A stretch of 64,000 nt of DNA from Chloroflexota bacterium (GCA_016860845.1 BOKF01000009.1:124001-188000), one strand, 5' to 3'. Counted from the first letter of the stretch, positions 1 to 8,615 are shown. The notes: generated from the letters alone by a model not told the origin. Program-made: numbers and translations.

Positions 1-231
1 ATTATCCGCTACGACATCCGGGCTTATTTACGCAAAATGGCCGAGCCGGTACAGCCGCGCAACTATTTAGAAGCCGGCCAGCTCAAGACCGTGTCGTGCC
101 ACAAGGTCTACCATTTGAATTTTGTCTCGCGCTACCGTTCCATCAAGCCCCATAAAGACAAATTAGACCGCCGTTTGCGCCTGGTGCTTAACCGCAGGGG
201 CATTAAACGGGTAGAGCATGTGCCGACATAA
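1..231 (+). CDS. C-terminal fragment of an unrecognised protein
   Basis: An open frame runs from the first base of the window to a TAA at 229-231, so the gene begins upstream. The visible 76 residues are basic (many Arg and Lys near the end, including the ending RRGIKRVEHVPT) and show no signal peptide, membrane segment or motif I can assign. It ends 20 bp before the aminotransferase gene and could be co-transcribed with it. An internal ATG at 37 is unlikely to be the true start because the frame continues upstream. Function unknown. Confidence 0.55.
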   Translation: MIRYDIRAYLRKMAEPVQPRNYLEAGQLKTVSCHKVYHLNFVSRYRSIKPHKDKLDRRLRLVLNRRGIKRVEHVPT

Positions 232-251
232 CCTTTATAAGGCAGCGTCGA

Positions 252-1379
252 ATGTCAATCCGCGATCGGTTTCCAATTTTACAGAAGAAAGTCTACCTCA
301 ATAGCTGCTCGCAAGGGGCGCTGTCCATTGATGTTAAGCAGGCTTATGAAACGTACCTGCACGATTGGGATGAGAAAGGCTCGCCCTGGGAAGTGTGGAT
401 GGAGCGCGGGGAAGCGGCGCGGCAGGCCTTTGCCGGGCTGGTCAACGCCGAGCCGGATGAAGTGGCCGTCTGCACTTCGGTCTCGGCCGGAGTCAGCGCC
501 CTGGCCAGCGCCCTGGATTTTAGCGGGGAGCGCAACAAAGTAGTCGTCAGCGATTTCGAGTTTCCTACCATCGGCCAAATCTGGCATGCCCAGGAGCGGC
601 GCGGAGCCAGGGTGGTCCATGTACCTGCCGCCGGCAACATCATTCCTACCGAACGGTTTGCCGAGGCGATTGACGAGAGGACGAAAATTGTCTCGATTAC
701 CCACATCTGCTTTCGCAACGGCTCGCGGCTGGATGTGCCGGCTATCGTCGAGTTAGCCCATCGCCAGGGAGCGCTGGTGCTGCTCGACAGTTATCAAGCC
801 CTGGGCACCTTCCCCATTGACGTCAAAGCATTGCATGTGGATTTCTTGACCGGCGGGACGCTGAAATACCTGCTGGCTTCCGCCGGACTGGCCTATCTGT
901 ACGTCCGCCAAGATCTCATCCCCACCTTGGAGCCAACCGCGCTGGGCTGGTTCTCGCAAACCAATATCTTTGCCATGGACATCTATGCTAACACCCCTTC
1001 GCCCACGGCCCGCCGCTTTGAGACCGGTTCGCCGCCGGTGCCGAATATTTATGCCGGTGTGGCCGGCATCAACCTGATCCAATCCATCGGCCTGAACAAG
1101 ATCGAGGCTCATCTGCACGAACTCACCGGGGCCATTAAAGAGGGGGCGCTGCGGCGGGGCTTCACCCTGGTCACGCCGGCCGACCCGGCCCGGCACGGCG
1201 CGCTGATTACCTTGCGCTCGCATAACGTCAGCCAACTGGTCGGGCGGCTGGAAGAGGACGGTATTATCACCTCCAGCCGGGACAGCAACCTGCGCATCTC
1301 GCCCCACATTTATAATAATTTGGCCGATGTGAACCGGCTCATGGACTGCCTGACTAAACATAAAGAATTGCTGGTGTAA
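252..1379 (+). CDS. Class V PLP-dependent aminotransferase (cysteine desulfurase/isopenicillin epimerase-like)
   Basis: This 375-residue protein has the fold-type I class V pattern. VLLDSYQALG places the aspartate that contacts the pyridine nitrogen at D179, and GGTLKYLLAS carries the probable Schiff-base lysine K205. The N-terminal FPILQKKVYLNSCSQG and the substrate-loop region ETGSPPVPN are typical of the family. The family includes cysteine desulfurases, selenocysteine lyases and isopenicillin-N-epimerase-like enzymes. I see no diagnostic active-site cysteine loop of SufS type, so the substrate is unknown. No Fe-S assembly genes are adjacent. Cytoplasmic. The ATG at 252 is preceded by only a weak purine-rich stretch. 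Confidence 0.85.
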   Translation: MSIRDRFPILQKKVYLNSCSQGALSIDVKQAYETYLHDWDEKGSPWEVWMERGEAARQAFAGLVNAEPDEVAVCTSVSAGVSALASALDFSGERNKVVVSDFEFPTIGQIWHAQERRGARVVHVPAAGNIIPTERFAEAIDERTKIVSITHICFRNGSRLDVPAIVELAHRQGALVLLDSYQALGTFPIDVKALHVDFLTGGTLKYLLASAGLAYLYVRQDLIPTLEPTALGWFSQTNIFAMDIYANTPSPTARRFETGSPPVPNIYAGVAGINLIQSIGLNKIEAHLHELTGAIKEGALRRGFTLVTPADPARHGALITLRSHNVSQLVGRLEEDGIITSSRDSNLRISPHIYNNLADVNRLMDCLTKHKELLV

Positions 1380-1425
1380 AGCCAGGGGGAAGCAACTCTA
1401 TCCTCGTTTGTACGTATAGAAGTAG

Positions 1426-1493
1426 AGACACCTGGTTTTTAAGCATTTAAGCAGCAAAAGAACCTTACATTGAAACCCAGAAACCGGGTGTCT
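1426..1493. repeat. Degenerate inverted repeat (AGACACC...GGTGTCT type)
   Basis: Arms at 1426-1439 and 1480-1493 are near-complementary (agacacctggtttt against gaaaccgggtgtct) and enclose about 40 bp. The element fills most of the gap between the aminotransferase and the small membrane protein gene. It is probably a decayed non-coding mobile palindrome. No coding potential. Confidence 0.45.
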
Positions 1494-1532
1494 GAAAAGA
1501 GATCGTGACACGTAAAGGATAAGGAGTAACTT

Positions 1533-1739
1533 ATGAAAAACCCTGGTACAGCGGCAGTCTTGAGTTTTATCCTGCCGGGTTTGGGCCAGCTTTATAACGG
1601 CCAAATCTGGTGGGCAATTTTCTGGTTAATCATCACCCCCGGCTTTTGGCTGGGAACCGGCGGGTTGTTAGGCTGGGTTTGCCACCTGATTTCGGCGTTT
1701 CAGGCGTATTCGCATGCCAAAAGTCGGCCGAGGTTTTGA
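1533..1739 (+). CDS. Small TM2-like membrane protein
   Basis: A 68-residue protein with a good Shine-Dalgarno (aaggag at 1521-1526). It opens with NPGTAAVLSFILPGLGQLYNG, a pattern typical of TM2/DUF5683-type small membrane proteins: a hydrophobic helix ending in PGLGQ-Y-G, followed by a second hydrophobic stretch. Two membrane helices are predicted (about residues 5-20 and 25-50). Function unknown. A related but different TM2-like gene lies at 52213-52491. Confidence 0.65.
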   Translation: MKNPGTAAVLSFILPGLGQLYNGQIWWAIFWLIITPGFWLGTGGLLGWVCHLISAFQAYSHAKSRPRF

Positions 1740-1748
1740 GTCCGTCTT

Positions 1749-1779
1749 TCTCGTTCCCAGACGAAGTTTGGGAACGAGA
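1749..1779. repeat. Palindromic repeat, GTTCCCA...TGGGAAC family, copy 1
   Basis: Perfect 11-bp arms (tctcgttccca / tgggaacgaga) around a 9-bp centre, located between two plus-strand genes. Related palindromes occur at 23927-23959 and 29341-29369, so this is a dispersed family. It may act as a transcript-stabilising or terminating hairpin, but no T-run follows. Confidence 0.7.
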
Positions 1780-1815
1780 AATTCACCTTAAATTCCGCTC
1801 TTATAGGGAGGAGAA

Positions 1816-2508
1816 ATGTCTCAACGAAGCGGCAAAATGATTTCCTTTGAGATGCAGGGTCAAAGCAACAGCGGCTACCTGGCGTTGCCCGGCGGCGCTG
1901 GCCCCTGGCCGGGGGTCGTGGTCATCCAGGAGTGGTGGGGCCTGGATGAGCATATCAAAAGCATCGCCGACCGCTTTGCCGGAGAAGGTTTTGCCGCCCT
2001 TGCGCCTGATTTGTACAATGGCCAGGTGGCGACCGAACCGGACGAGGCCCGCAAATTGCGCATGGCCCTGGTTTGGGATGAGGCGCTGGCGGTGATCCAG
2101 GGAGCGATCAATTATCTGGTCGGGCAGAGCCAGGTGTCGCCCAAAAAGGTGGGCGTGATCGGCTTTTGCATGGGCGGCGGGTTAACCTGGCACGCGGCGG
2201 CTAAATTGGCCCATGTGGGTGCAGCCGCTCCCTTCTACGGCGGCGGCCCCGAAATGACCGATGAGGAAGTTGGCCGGATCAGTGCGCCGGTGCTGGCGAT
2301 TTTTGGCGAATTGGACCAGGGTGTGTCCCCTGAGGTGGCCAACCAGCGGGCGGCGCAGATGAACCGGGCCGGCGTTAAGCACAAAACGGTCATCTACCCC
2401 AACGCTCACCACGCTTTTTTCAACGACACTCGCCCCGTCTACAATCCAGAAGCCGCCGCCGATGCCTGGCAGCGGACCCTGCGTTTTTTCAGGGATGCCC
2501 TGGTGTAG
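1816..2508 (+). CDS. Dienelactone hydrolase family protein
   Basis: An alpha/beta hydrolase of 230 residues, the normal length for dienelactone hydrolases. The nucleophile elbow is GFCMGG with Cys118 in place of serine, as in true DLH enzymes. The remaining triad residues are probably Asp167 (GELDQGV) and His199 (NAHHAFF), and Glu39 in IQEWWG matches the glutamate that interacts with the catalytic cysteine in DLH. Members hydrolyse dienelactones in chlorocatechol breakdown, but many homologues act on other esters. No catechol pathway genes are nearby, so the substrate is open. Strong ribosome site (gggaggag, 1807-1814). Cytoplasmic. Confidence 0.9.
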   Translation: MSQRSGKMISFEMQGQSNSGYLALPGGAGPWPGVVVIQEWWGLDEHIKSIADRFAGEGFAALAPDLYNGQVATEPDEARKLRMALVWDEALAVIQGAINYLVGQSQVSPKKVGVIGFCMGGGLTWHAAAKLAHVGAAAPFYGGGPEMTDEEVGRISAPVLAIFGELDQGVSPEVANQRAAQMNRAGVKHKTVIYPNAHHAFFNDTRPVYNPEAAADAWQRTLRFFRDALV

Positions 2509-2518
2509 CCCAACCTAG

Positions 2519-2851
2519 ATGGCCCTCCGAATTATTCCCCTGATTGTGTCTGCGTTCTTGTTGGGCGCTCATTTCCTCCGCCAGGGCAATTTGTGGCTGG
2601 TCGGGCTTTGTTTGCTGGCGCTGGGCCTGTTGTGGGTCAAAAAGCGCTGGAGCCTGATTGTCCTGCAATTCCTGGCCTATCTGGGTGCGTTGATCTGGGC
2701 GAGTACAGCTATTTCCATTGTCCAGCAGCGCCTGGCCCTGGGTGAGCCGTGGCTGAGAGTAGCGATCATCCTGGGCGCAGTCGTTTTGCTTTCCGTACTT
2801 GCCGGACTGCTGTTGAATACCCCTGCGGTGAAAGAAAGATATTCGCCGTGA
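2519..2851 (+). CDS. Small integral membrane protein, unknown function
   Basis: 110 residues, very hydrophobic, with about four membrane helices (roughly residues 3-20, 25-40, 45-65 and 80-100) separated by short basic loops. It begins 10 bp after the dienelactone hydrolase stop and is probably co-transcribed with it. I do not recognise the family. Confidence 0.6.
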   Translation: MALRIIPLIVSAFLLGAHFLRQGNLWLVGLCLLALGLLWVKKRWSLIVLQFLAYLGALIWASTAISIVQQRLALGEPWLRVAIILGAVVLLSVLAGLLLNTPAVKERYSP

Positions 2852-2884
2852 TATGGGGCAGATAAAGTGCCCACGATTATCATC

Positions 2885-2912
2885 TTGCTTTTCACCGGAT
2901 ATATGCTATACT
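2885..2912 (+). promoter_or_regulatory. Putative sigma-70 promoter for the transporter operon
   Basis: TTGCTT (2885-2890) and TATACT (2907-2912) are separated by 16 bp, with an extended -10 TGC directly before the hexamer. They lie about 145 bp upstream of the binding-protein start. Confidence 0.5.
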
Positions 2913-3056
2913 CGTGACCCACAAGGTTCTGTTACAGAGAACGCAAGCCTCGCACCCGCTGTTTTTTAGTACGTCCACTTATCTAAAATTTCAGATCTGC
3001 TTTTATCGTTATGCTCATTATTTTTATTCATTCAGCTAAAAAGAGGAGAAGTTGCG

Positions 3057-4781
3057 ATGAAGAAGAGAGTCATTTTCAGCCTACTGGTCATCCTGACCCT
3101 GGTATTGGCCGCCTGTAGTAGCGCGCCTGCGCCGACCACCGCGCCGCCGGCCGAAAGCTCCGGCGGTTCTGAAGCCGCTCCGGCGGAGTCTGCCGCTACC
3201 GAAGCTCCGGCTGCGGCCACCGAAGCGCCTGCAGCCGAAGAGGCCGGAGCGATGACGCCCCAAAAGGGGGGTTCAATCACCGTGGTCTACAAAGATGACC
3301 TGGCCACCCTGGACCCGGCCATCGGCTATGACTGGACCAACTGGCCCACCATCAAAATGGTCTTCGACGGGCTGCTCGATTATGATGACAGCACCAACCT
3401 GCTACCCCGTATCGCCGAAAGTATGCCGGAGGTGAACGCCGACGGCACCGTGTACACCTTCAAATTGAGGCAGGGCGTCAAGTTCTCCAACGGCCGCGAA
3501 GTAACGGCGGATGATATAGTTTACACCATCACCCGTGTCCTTGATCCCAAGACAGGCAGCCCCGGCGCGGGCTTCTACGTGGGGATTAAGGGTGCCCAGG
3601 AATTTATTGACGGCAAGGCTACCTCGGTGGAAGGGATCAAGGCGGTGGATCCATCCACGGTCGAGTTTACCCTAAACCAGCCGGATGTAACCTTCCTCAA
3701 CAAGATGGCGCTCAATTTTGCCTTCATTGTCCCCAAGGAAGAGGTCGAAAAAGCGGGTGAAAATTTTGGCCATGCCCCGGTTGGCACCGGCCCGTTCAAA
3801 CTCACAGAGTGGCAGCCGGGCCAATACCTGGTTTTTGAACGCAACCCTGATTACTTCTATGAGGGACTGCCCTATCTGGATGGGGTCAGAATTGAGGTTG
3901 GGGTTGAACCGGATGTGGCCTTGTTGCGCCTGGAAAAGGACGAGATTCAGATGATGGGCGATCCGCCGCCAGGCGCAGACTGGACGCGCATCATCAATGA
4001 CCCGGCCTGGGCCAATCGAATCGAGAGATCGCCGCAGGTCAACACCACTTACATTGCTATCAACACGACCATGCCGCCGTTTGATAATTTGAAAGTGCGG
4101 CAGGCGCTCAACCACGCCATTGACAAGCAGCGCATTGTGCAGTTGCTAAACGGCCGGGCCACCGTCGCCAATCAGATTCTCCCGCCGCTGATGCCCGGCT
4201 ACGATCCCGATTACACGGGCTACGAATATGACCCGGAAAAAGCCAAAGCGCTGCTGGCCGAGGCCGGTTTCGCCGATGGCTTTGAGACCAGCATTGAATG
4301 TATCTCGGTTGAACCACAGCCCAAATTGTGCGAGTCCTTCCAGCAGGACCTGGACAAGATTGGTATCAAACTCACCCTCAACACCCTGGCTGCGCCCAAC
4401 GTAATCGAAGATGCCGGGAACGGCAAGACGCCGCTGGTCTGGTCGGGCGGCCTGGCCTGGACGCAAGATTACCCCGACCCCGATGACTTTTATGCGCCCA
4501 TCCTTGGCTGCGATTCGAACATACCCGGCGGCTGGAACTGGTCGCGCTACTGCAATGAGGAGCTGCACCAAAAGAGCCTGGAACTGCTGGCCATGACCGA
4601 CCGTGCCGCTCGCCTCGAAGCCTACAAGCCGTTCTTCAAGGCGCTTATGGATGACGCGGTCTGGGTGCCGGTCATCAATGGTGAGTACGACGTGGCCCAC
4701 TCCGAAAAGCTTCACGGCCAGCCGACGCTGACTCACCCGGAACACCTCTTCCGTTATGAAACAATGTGGTTGGCGCAGTAA
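3057..4781 (+). CDS. ABC transporter solute-binding lipoprotein, peptide/nickel family 5
   Basis: 574 residues. The N-terminus is a lipoprotein signal with lipobox LAAC (Cys20), followed by a low-complexity Ala/Pro/Glu/Thr linker to about residue 75 and then a full SBP_bac_5 domain (about 80-560). Characteristic segments include TLDPAIGYDW near the start, FKLRQGVKFSNGREVTADDI, and PVGTGPFKLTEWQPGQ. The family delivers oligopeptides, nickel or other solutes to an ABC permease on the outer face of the membrane. Two matching permease genes follow. Strong ribosome site (aaagaggagaa). The exact ligand cannot be read from sequence; the downstream acetamidase gene suggests amide or peptide-like nitrogen compounds. 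Confidence 0.93.
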   Translation: MKKRVIFSLLVILTLVLAACSSAPAPTTAPPAESSGGSEAAPAESAATEAPAAATEAPAAEEAGAMTPQKGGSITVVYKDDLATLDPAIGYDWTNWPTIKMVFDGLLDYDDSTNLLPRIAESMPEVNADGTVYTFKLRQGVKFSNGREVTADDIVYTITRVLDPKTGSPGAGFYVGIKGAQEFIDGKATSVEGIKAVDPSTVEFTLNQPDVTFLNKMALNFAFIVPKEEVEKAGENFGHAPVGTGPFKLTEWQPGQYLVFERNPDYFYEGLPYLDGVRIEVGVEPDVALLRLEKDEIQMMGDPPPGADWTRIINDPAWANRIERSPQVNTTYIAINTTMPPFDNLKVRQALNHAIDKQRIVQLLNGRATVANQILPPLMPGYDPDYTGYEYDPEKAKALLAEAGFADGFETSIECISVEPQPKLCESFQQDLDKIGIKLTLNTLAAPNVIEDAGNGKTPLVWSGGLAWTQDYPDPDDFYAPILGCDSNIPGGWNWSRYCNEELHQKSLELLAMTDRAARLEAYKPFFKALMDDAVWVPVINGEYDVAHSEKLHGQPTLTHPEHLFRYETMWLAQ

Positions 4782-4809
4782 AGAAATAGTTTGAACTGAG
4801 GGAACTAAG

Positions 4810-4937
4810 GGCCTGTAAAAGAAATATTTCCTGCATGTCATTTCGACCGAAGGGAGAAATCCCCGCAGACTCTGTAGGGATTTCTCGCTATCGCTCGAAA
4901 TGACAAGATAGAACGCGAGAACTTATTTTTACAGGCC
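4810..4937. repeat. Nested palindromic element (MITE-like)
   Basis: Outer perfect 11-bp arms (ggcctgtaaaa at 4810-4820, ttttacaggcc at 4927-4937) enclose an inner palindrome with perfect arms tgtcatttcga (4836-4846) and tcgaaatgaca (4895-4905), plus a further gagaaatccc/gggatttctc pair. It is non-coding and sits between the binding protein and permease genes of one operon. The structure fits a small non-autonomous mobile element. Confidence 0.75.
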
Positions 4938-4985
4938 AAAGGGAACTTTCACCTTCCAGTTTCGTCAGCTTCGTTTGAGGCCACT

Positions 4986-5960
4986 GTGGCTATTACCAAA
5001 CTCGATACCCAACGGCAGAAAAAATCCGACTCGTCTGACCAACCTGTTTCTGAGCATGCTTGGTTTGCTGCCCCTCATGAAGCCGGTTATTTTACCCTGG
5101 CCTGGCGGCAGTTGCGGCGCGACCGGGCGGCTATGTTCGGCCTGGCCTTGATCGTGCTCATCGCCCTGGCGGCCATTTTTGCCCCCCTTTTCGCCCCCCA
5201 TGACCCGGCGGAACAGTTCCGTGATGGCTTGACCCCGGATGGGCAGCCCATCCCCAGCACCCTCTTGACGGAAGGAAGTTGGCGTTTTCCCTTTGGCACT
5301 GATGCCAATGGGCGCGATTTGCTCAGCCGCATCCTCTATGGGGCGCGGGTCAGCTTGATTGTGGGGGTGCTGGCCAATGCCCTGGCCGTGGCCCTGGGGA
5401 CGTTCATCGGCTCGATTGCCGGCTACTTCGGCAATCCCCTCGAAACACTGCTCATGCGTTTCACCGACATCATGATGGCCTTCCCCACCCTGCTGCTGGC
5501 CATGACCCTGGTAGCGATCCTCAAGCCCAGTATGTGGATCATCATCGTGGTAATTGGCCTGGTTTACTGGACCTGGATCGCCCGCGTGGCCTATGGGCAG
5601 GTGCTGTCGCTGCGCCAGCGGGATTTTGTGGTAGCAGCCAGGGCCATTGGGGCGAAACGTCGCTACACCCTGCTGCGGCATATTTTGCCTCAACTGGGGC
5701 CGACCATCATTGTTTGGGGAACCCTGGGCATTGCGACCAACGTTATGCTCGAAGCCAGTCTGAGCTACCTGGGCATCGGCGTGCAGCCGCCAACGCCGAG
5801 CTGGGGCGGCATGATCCAGCAGGCCCAATCCTTCTACCGCACCGCGCCCTGGATGGTCATTTTCCCCGGCCTGGCCATTATGGTTACGGTCTTCGCTTTC
5901 AATCTGCTGGGCGACGGGCTGCGTGATGTGCTCGACCCCAGCCAGCGGGGGAGACTATAA
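4986..5960 (+). CDS. ABC transporter permease, DppC/OppC type
   Basis: 324 residues starting at GTG. It has an N-terminal OppC_N helix region (AWRQLRRDRAAMFGLALIVLIAL, about 35-60) and a BPD_transp_1 domain (about 115-320) with some six membrane helices. The EAA loop that docks the ATPase is visible as ARAIGAKRRYTLLRHILP followed by QLGP. It forms a heterodimer with the next gene product. The permease order here (C before B) is the reverse of the usual dppBC order. No ATP-binding subunit gene follows, so the ATPases must be encoded elsewhere or shared. Confidence 0.92.
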   Translation: MAITKLDTQRQKKSDSSDQPVSEHAWFAAPHEAGYFTLAWRQLRRDRAAMFGLALIVLIALAAIFAPLFAPHDPAEQFRDGLTPDGQPIPSTLLTEGSWRFPFGTDANGRDLLSRILYGARVSLIVGVLANALAVALGTFIGSIAGYFGNPLETLLMRFTDIMMAFPTLLLAMTLVAILKPSMWIIIVVIGLVYWTWIARVAYGQVLSLRQRDFVVAARAIGAKRRYTLLRHILPQLGPTIIVWGTLGIATNVMLEASLSYLGIGVQPPTPSWGGMIQQAQSFYRTAPWMVIFPGLAIMVTVFAFNLLGDGLRDVLDPSQRGRL

Positions 5961-5962
5961 CC

Positions 5963-6889
5963 ATGTGGGTTTTTATTGTCCGCCGTTTGGTTCAGGCGAT
6001 TCCGGTGCTGCTCGGTATCTCCGTGCTGACCTTTATCCTCATCTACTACTTGCCGGCAGACCCGGCCCGCATGTACGCCGGACCCAGTGCCACCGTCGAA
6101 ACGGTGGATCGTATCCGCCACGAATTGGGTCTCGACCAGCCGTTGTGGGTGCAGTACACACGCTACGTCGAACGGCTGCTGCACGGAGATTTAGGGTTTT
6201 CCTATCGCAAGCAGATCGCCGTCACCGACCTCATCCTGAGCCGGATGCCTTACACCCTGGCCCTTATCGGCGGCGGTATCCTGGTGGAGTTGGTCATTGG
6301 CCTGTCGGTGGGAATTGCCTCGGCCCTGGGGCGGGGACGCTGGCCTGACCGCCTGGGCATGTTTATCGCCCTGCTGGGGGTATCCGCGCCGCCGTTTTGG
6401 CTGGGGCTGCTGCTCCTCTACTGGTTTGGCTTTTTGTTGCCCATCTTTCCCCTGGGCGGGACGGGCAGCCTGGCCCACCTGATTCTGCCGGCCCTCACCG
6501 CCGGCCTGGGCGGAGCCGCCTGGTACGCCCGGATGATGCGCTCGAGCATGCTCGACGTGCTCTCGAATGATTACGTGCGGACAGCGCGGGCCAAGGGCCT
6601 GTCCGATCGCTGGGTAACGGTGCGGCACGTTTTGCCCAACGCCCTGAACCCAATCATCACCATGGCCGGGATGGACATTCCCTGGTTCATTGGTGGCGTG
6701 GTGTTGGTCGAGCGGGTTTTCAACTGGCCGGGGGTAGGCCGCATGGCCGTCGAGGCCATCGAGACGGTGGATGTGCCTCTGATTTTGGGCACGGTTATTT
6801 TTACGGCCTGCATGGTGGTCTTCAGCGGGATTTTGATTGACGCGGTGCAGGGGTTGGTTGACCCACGCATCCGGCACAGCCAATCTTAA
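5963..6889 (+). CDS. ABC transporter permease, DppB/OppB type
   Basis: 308 residues, the normal length, with six predicted helices. The N-terminus MWVFIVRRLVQAIPVLLGIS is characteristic of DppB/OppB, and the EAA loop reads RTARAKGLSDRWVTVRHVLP. It starts 3 bp after the partner permease stop, so the two are translationally close. Together with the lipoprotein it forms the import channel for a peptide-like solute. Inner membrane. Confidence 0.93.
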   Translation: MWVFIVRRLVQAIPVLLGISVLTFILIYYLPADPARMYAGPSATVETVDRIRHELGLDQPLWVQYTRYVERLLHGDLGFSYRKQIAVTDLILSRMPYTLALIGGGILVELVIGLSVGIASALGRGRWPDRLGMFIALLGVSAPPFWLGLLLLYWFGFLLPIFPLGGTGSLAHLILPALTAGLGGAAWYARMMRSSMLDVLSNDYVRTARAKGLSDRWVTVRHVLPNALNPIITMAGMDIPWFIGGVVLVERVFNWPGVGRMAVEAIETVDVPLILGTVIFTACMVVFSGILIDAVQGLVDPRIRHSQS

Positions 6890-6924
6890 CGACCACTGGC
6901 GGCGGACCGCTGACCGCTACCTCC

Positions 6925-6966
6925 ACCCTTCTCTCCCCCTATTAGGGGAAGGGTTAGGGAGGGGGT
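6925..6966. repeat. C-rich/G-rich palindrome, family copy 1
   Basis: The arm containing ctccccctatt is followed by aggggaagggttaggg, making an imperfect palindrome in the gap before the acetamidase gene. Related sequences occur at 14101-14149, 42516-42598 (inside a glycosyltransferase gene) and 52769-52812 (inside fmt). Confidence 0.55.
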
Positions 6967-7026
6967 GTGGTCACGCTTACCCTGACCTATAAATTAGATT
7001 TTTATTATGCAAAGGAGCTAAATTTT

Positions 7027-7956
7027 ATGGCTACGCATCATTTAGACGACACCCAACCTCATGCATGTTGGGATAACTCTTTGCCGCCGCGAGTGCATAT
7101 TCAATCCGGCGACACGGTGGTCTTTGAAACGCTGGAGGCTTCGGCCAACCAGATTACCCCCAGCTCAGGTCACGATGCGGTCGCAAACCTGAGTTTCGAT
7201 CCGATCCATCCCCTGACCGGCCCGGTCTACGTGGAAGGAGCGGAATCTGGCGATACGCTGGAAGTGGAGATTGTCAGCATCCAACATAAAGGCTGGGGTT
7301 GGAACGGAGTTATTCCCGGCTTTGGGTTGTTAGGTGAGGATTTTTCTGTCCCCTATTTACATCATTATAAAATCGAGGGTGAGGTTTGCCACTTCAGCGA
7401 CAAGATTCAGATCCCTTATGAGCCGCACTGTGGGGTGATGGGCGTCGGTCCCCGCGAGCCGGGCCGGCTGACCACCATCCCCCCGCGAGAGAATGGGGGC
7501 AATATTGATATTCGCCACCTCAACCCCGGCGTGCGAGTCTTTTTCCCGGTGCTGGTTTCTGGCGCACTCTTCTCCTGCGGCGACTGCCACTCGGCGATGG
7601 GGGATGGGGAGGTGAACGGCACCGGCATTGAAACGCCGATGACGGTTACGCTCAAGTTCAACCTGCACAAAGGCAAGACCATCCCGGAACTGCATTTTAT
7701 CACCCCGCCCGGCAAGAAATTAACGGTGGCTGATGAAGGTGGCTACTACGTGGCTACGGCGCACGGCCCTGATCTGTTCAAAAATGCCCAGCAGGCGGTC
7801 CGCTACATTATTGACTACCTGGAAGCCGAACACGGTCTGACCCGCGAGCAGGGGTACTGCCTGTGCGGCGCTGCCGTAGATTTGAAAATCAGCGAAATTG
7901 TAGACGCGCCCAACTGGATTGTCTCGGCCTATCTGCCGTTGGGCATTTTTAAGTAG
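7027..7956 (+). CDS. Acetamidase/formamidase family protein
   Basis: 309 residues from the ATG at 7027, chosen because aaaggag (7011-7017) lies at good distance and because an upstream GTG at 6967 would start inside a palindromic repeat. FmdA/AmdA family features include THHLDDTQPHACWDNSLPPR near the N-terminus, PHCGVMGVGP, CGDCHSAMGDGEVNGTGIE and the closing Cys-containing LCGAAVDLKISEIVDAPNW. The family hydrolyses formamide or acetamide to ammonia and the acid. Sitting directly after a peptide-type importer, it may degrade amides brought in by it (inference). Cytoplasmic. Confidence 0.92.
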   Translation: MATHHLDDTQPHACWDNSLPPRVHIQSGDTVVFETLEASANQITPSSGHDAVANLSFDPIHPLTGPVYVEGAESGDTLEVEIVSIQHKGWGWNGVIPGFGLLGEDFSVPYLHHYKIEGEVCHFSDKIQIPYEPHCGVMGVGPREPGRLTTIPPRENGGNIDIRHLNPGVRVFFPVLVSGALFSCGDCHSAMGDGEVNGTGIETPMTVTLKFNLHKGKTIPELHFITPPGKKLTVADEGGYYVATAHGPDLFKNAQQAVRYIIDYLEAEHGLTREQGYCLCGAAVDLKISEIVDAPNWIVSAYLPLGIFK

Positions 7957-7970
7957 CCGGCAGTAACTTA

Positions 7971-8008
7971 AAAGCGGGGGTCCAAAATGTATTGTGGACT
8001 CCCACTTT
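7971..8008 (+). terminator. Probable rho-independent terminator after the acetamidase gene
   Basis: A 14-bp stem (7971-7984 with 7995-8008, some G-T pairs) with a 10-nt loop ends in an A/T-rich run (ttattatta). It begins 14 bp after the acetamidase stop. Confidence 0.65.
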
Positions 8009-8035
8009 ATTATTAGACTCTATCGAGGGAAAACC

Positions 8036-8120
8036 AGGTGACAGGCACTTTTAAACACTAAATAAAGGCAGATTTTGTTCAAATAAGCCCAATGAGTAGT
8101 CCGATAAGTGCCTGTCACCT
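8036..8120. repeat. MITE-like element with perfect 15-bp inverted repeats
   Basis: aggtgacaggcactt (8036-8050) and its exact complement aagtgcctgtcacct (8106-8120) flank 55 bp of A/T-rich sequence without coding potential. The sequence resembles ends of elements mobilised by IS200/RAYT-like transposases, but no transposase is present here. Confidence 0.7.
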
Positions 8121-8135
8121 TAATCCCGATACGGT

Positions 8136-8615
8136 TTATTGGCTAAGCCGGTCACGAAAGGCGGCGATTTGGGCGCTGTGTTCCCGTTTGTGGCCGTAGT
8201 AAGTATAAACGATAAAATCGTCCAGGTCATATTCTGAGCCGTACCAGGGCAGTGTGCCGTTTTGCCGGTAGGTCTCGGCGGGGATGCGCGCGGCCAGGGC
8301 CATTGCTTGGGCGTGGGCGTCGTTTAATTCGGCCAGGACGTTGGCCATCGCCCTATCCCGGCGGAGGGCCACCTCCTTGTCGTTGAACTGCTGCAAGCCT
8401 GCCCCCATTTTTTCCAGATAGGGGGTCGGGCCGCCCTCTAAAAAGCCAGAAAGTACTTCGACCAGGGCATGCTCATAAGAGGCCAGGTGAGCGATGATCT
8501 CCTTGACCGACCAGACGCCGCAGGCCCCTGGAGTGCTTATCTCAGCCTCGGGAAAATCCTTCAGTGTATTGAGTAGTGTCAGTTGCCCATATTTCAGAAT
8601 ATCAACTGTGTTCAT
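8136..8615 (-). CDS. DinB-like / ClbS-DfsB family protein
   Basis: 159 residues forming a four-helix-bundle pattern. GVWSVKEIIAHLASYEH near residues 33-50 and YYGHKREHSAQI near the C-terminus supply the histidines expected for DinB metal binding. The nearest family by look is ClbS/DfsB (DUF1706). Members include self-protection hydrolases and thiol transferases, but function here is unknown. Excellent ribosome site (aagggggg). Convergent with the acetamidase gene. Confidence 0.75.
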   Translation of the reverse strand: MNTVDILKYGQLTLLNTLKDFPEAEISTPGACGVWSVKEIIAHLASYEHALVEVLSGFLEGGPTPYLEKMGAGLQQFNDKEVALRRDRAMANVLAELNDAHAQAMALAARIPAETYRQNGTLPWYGSEYDLDDFIVYTYYGHKREHSAQIAAFRDRLSQ

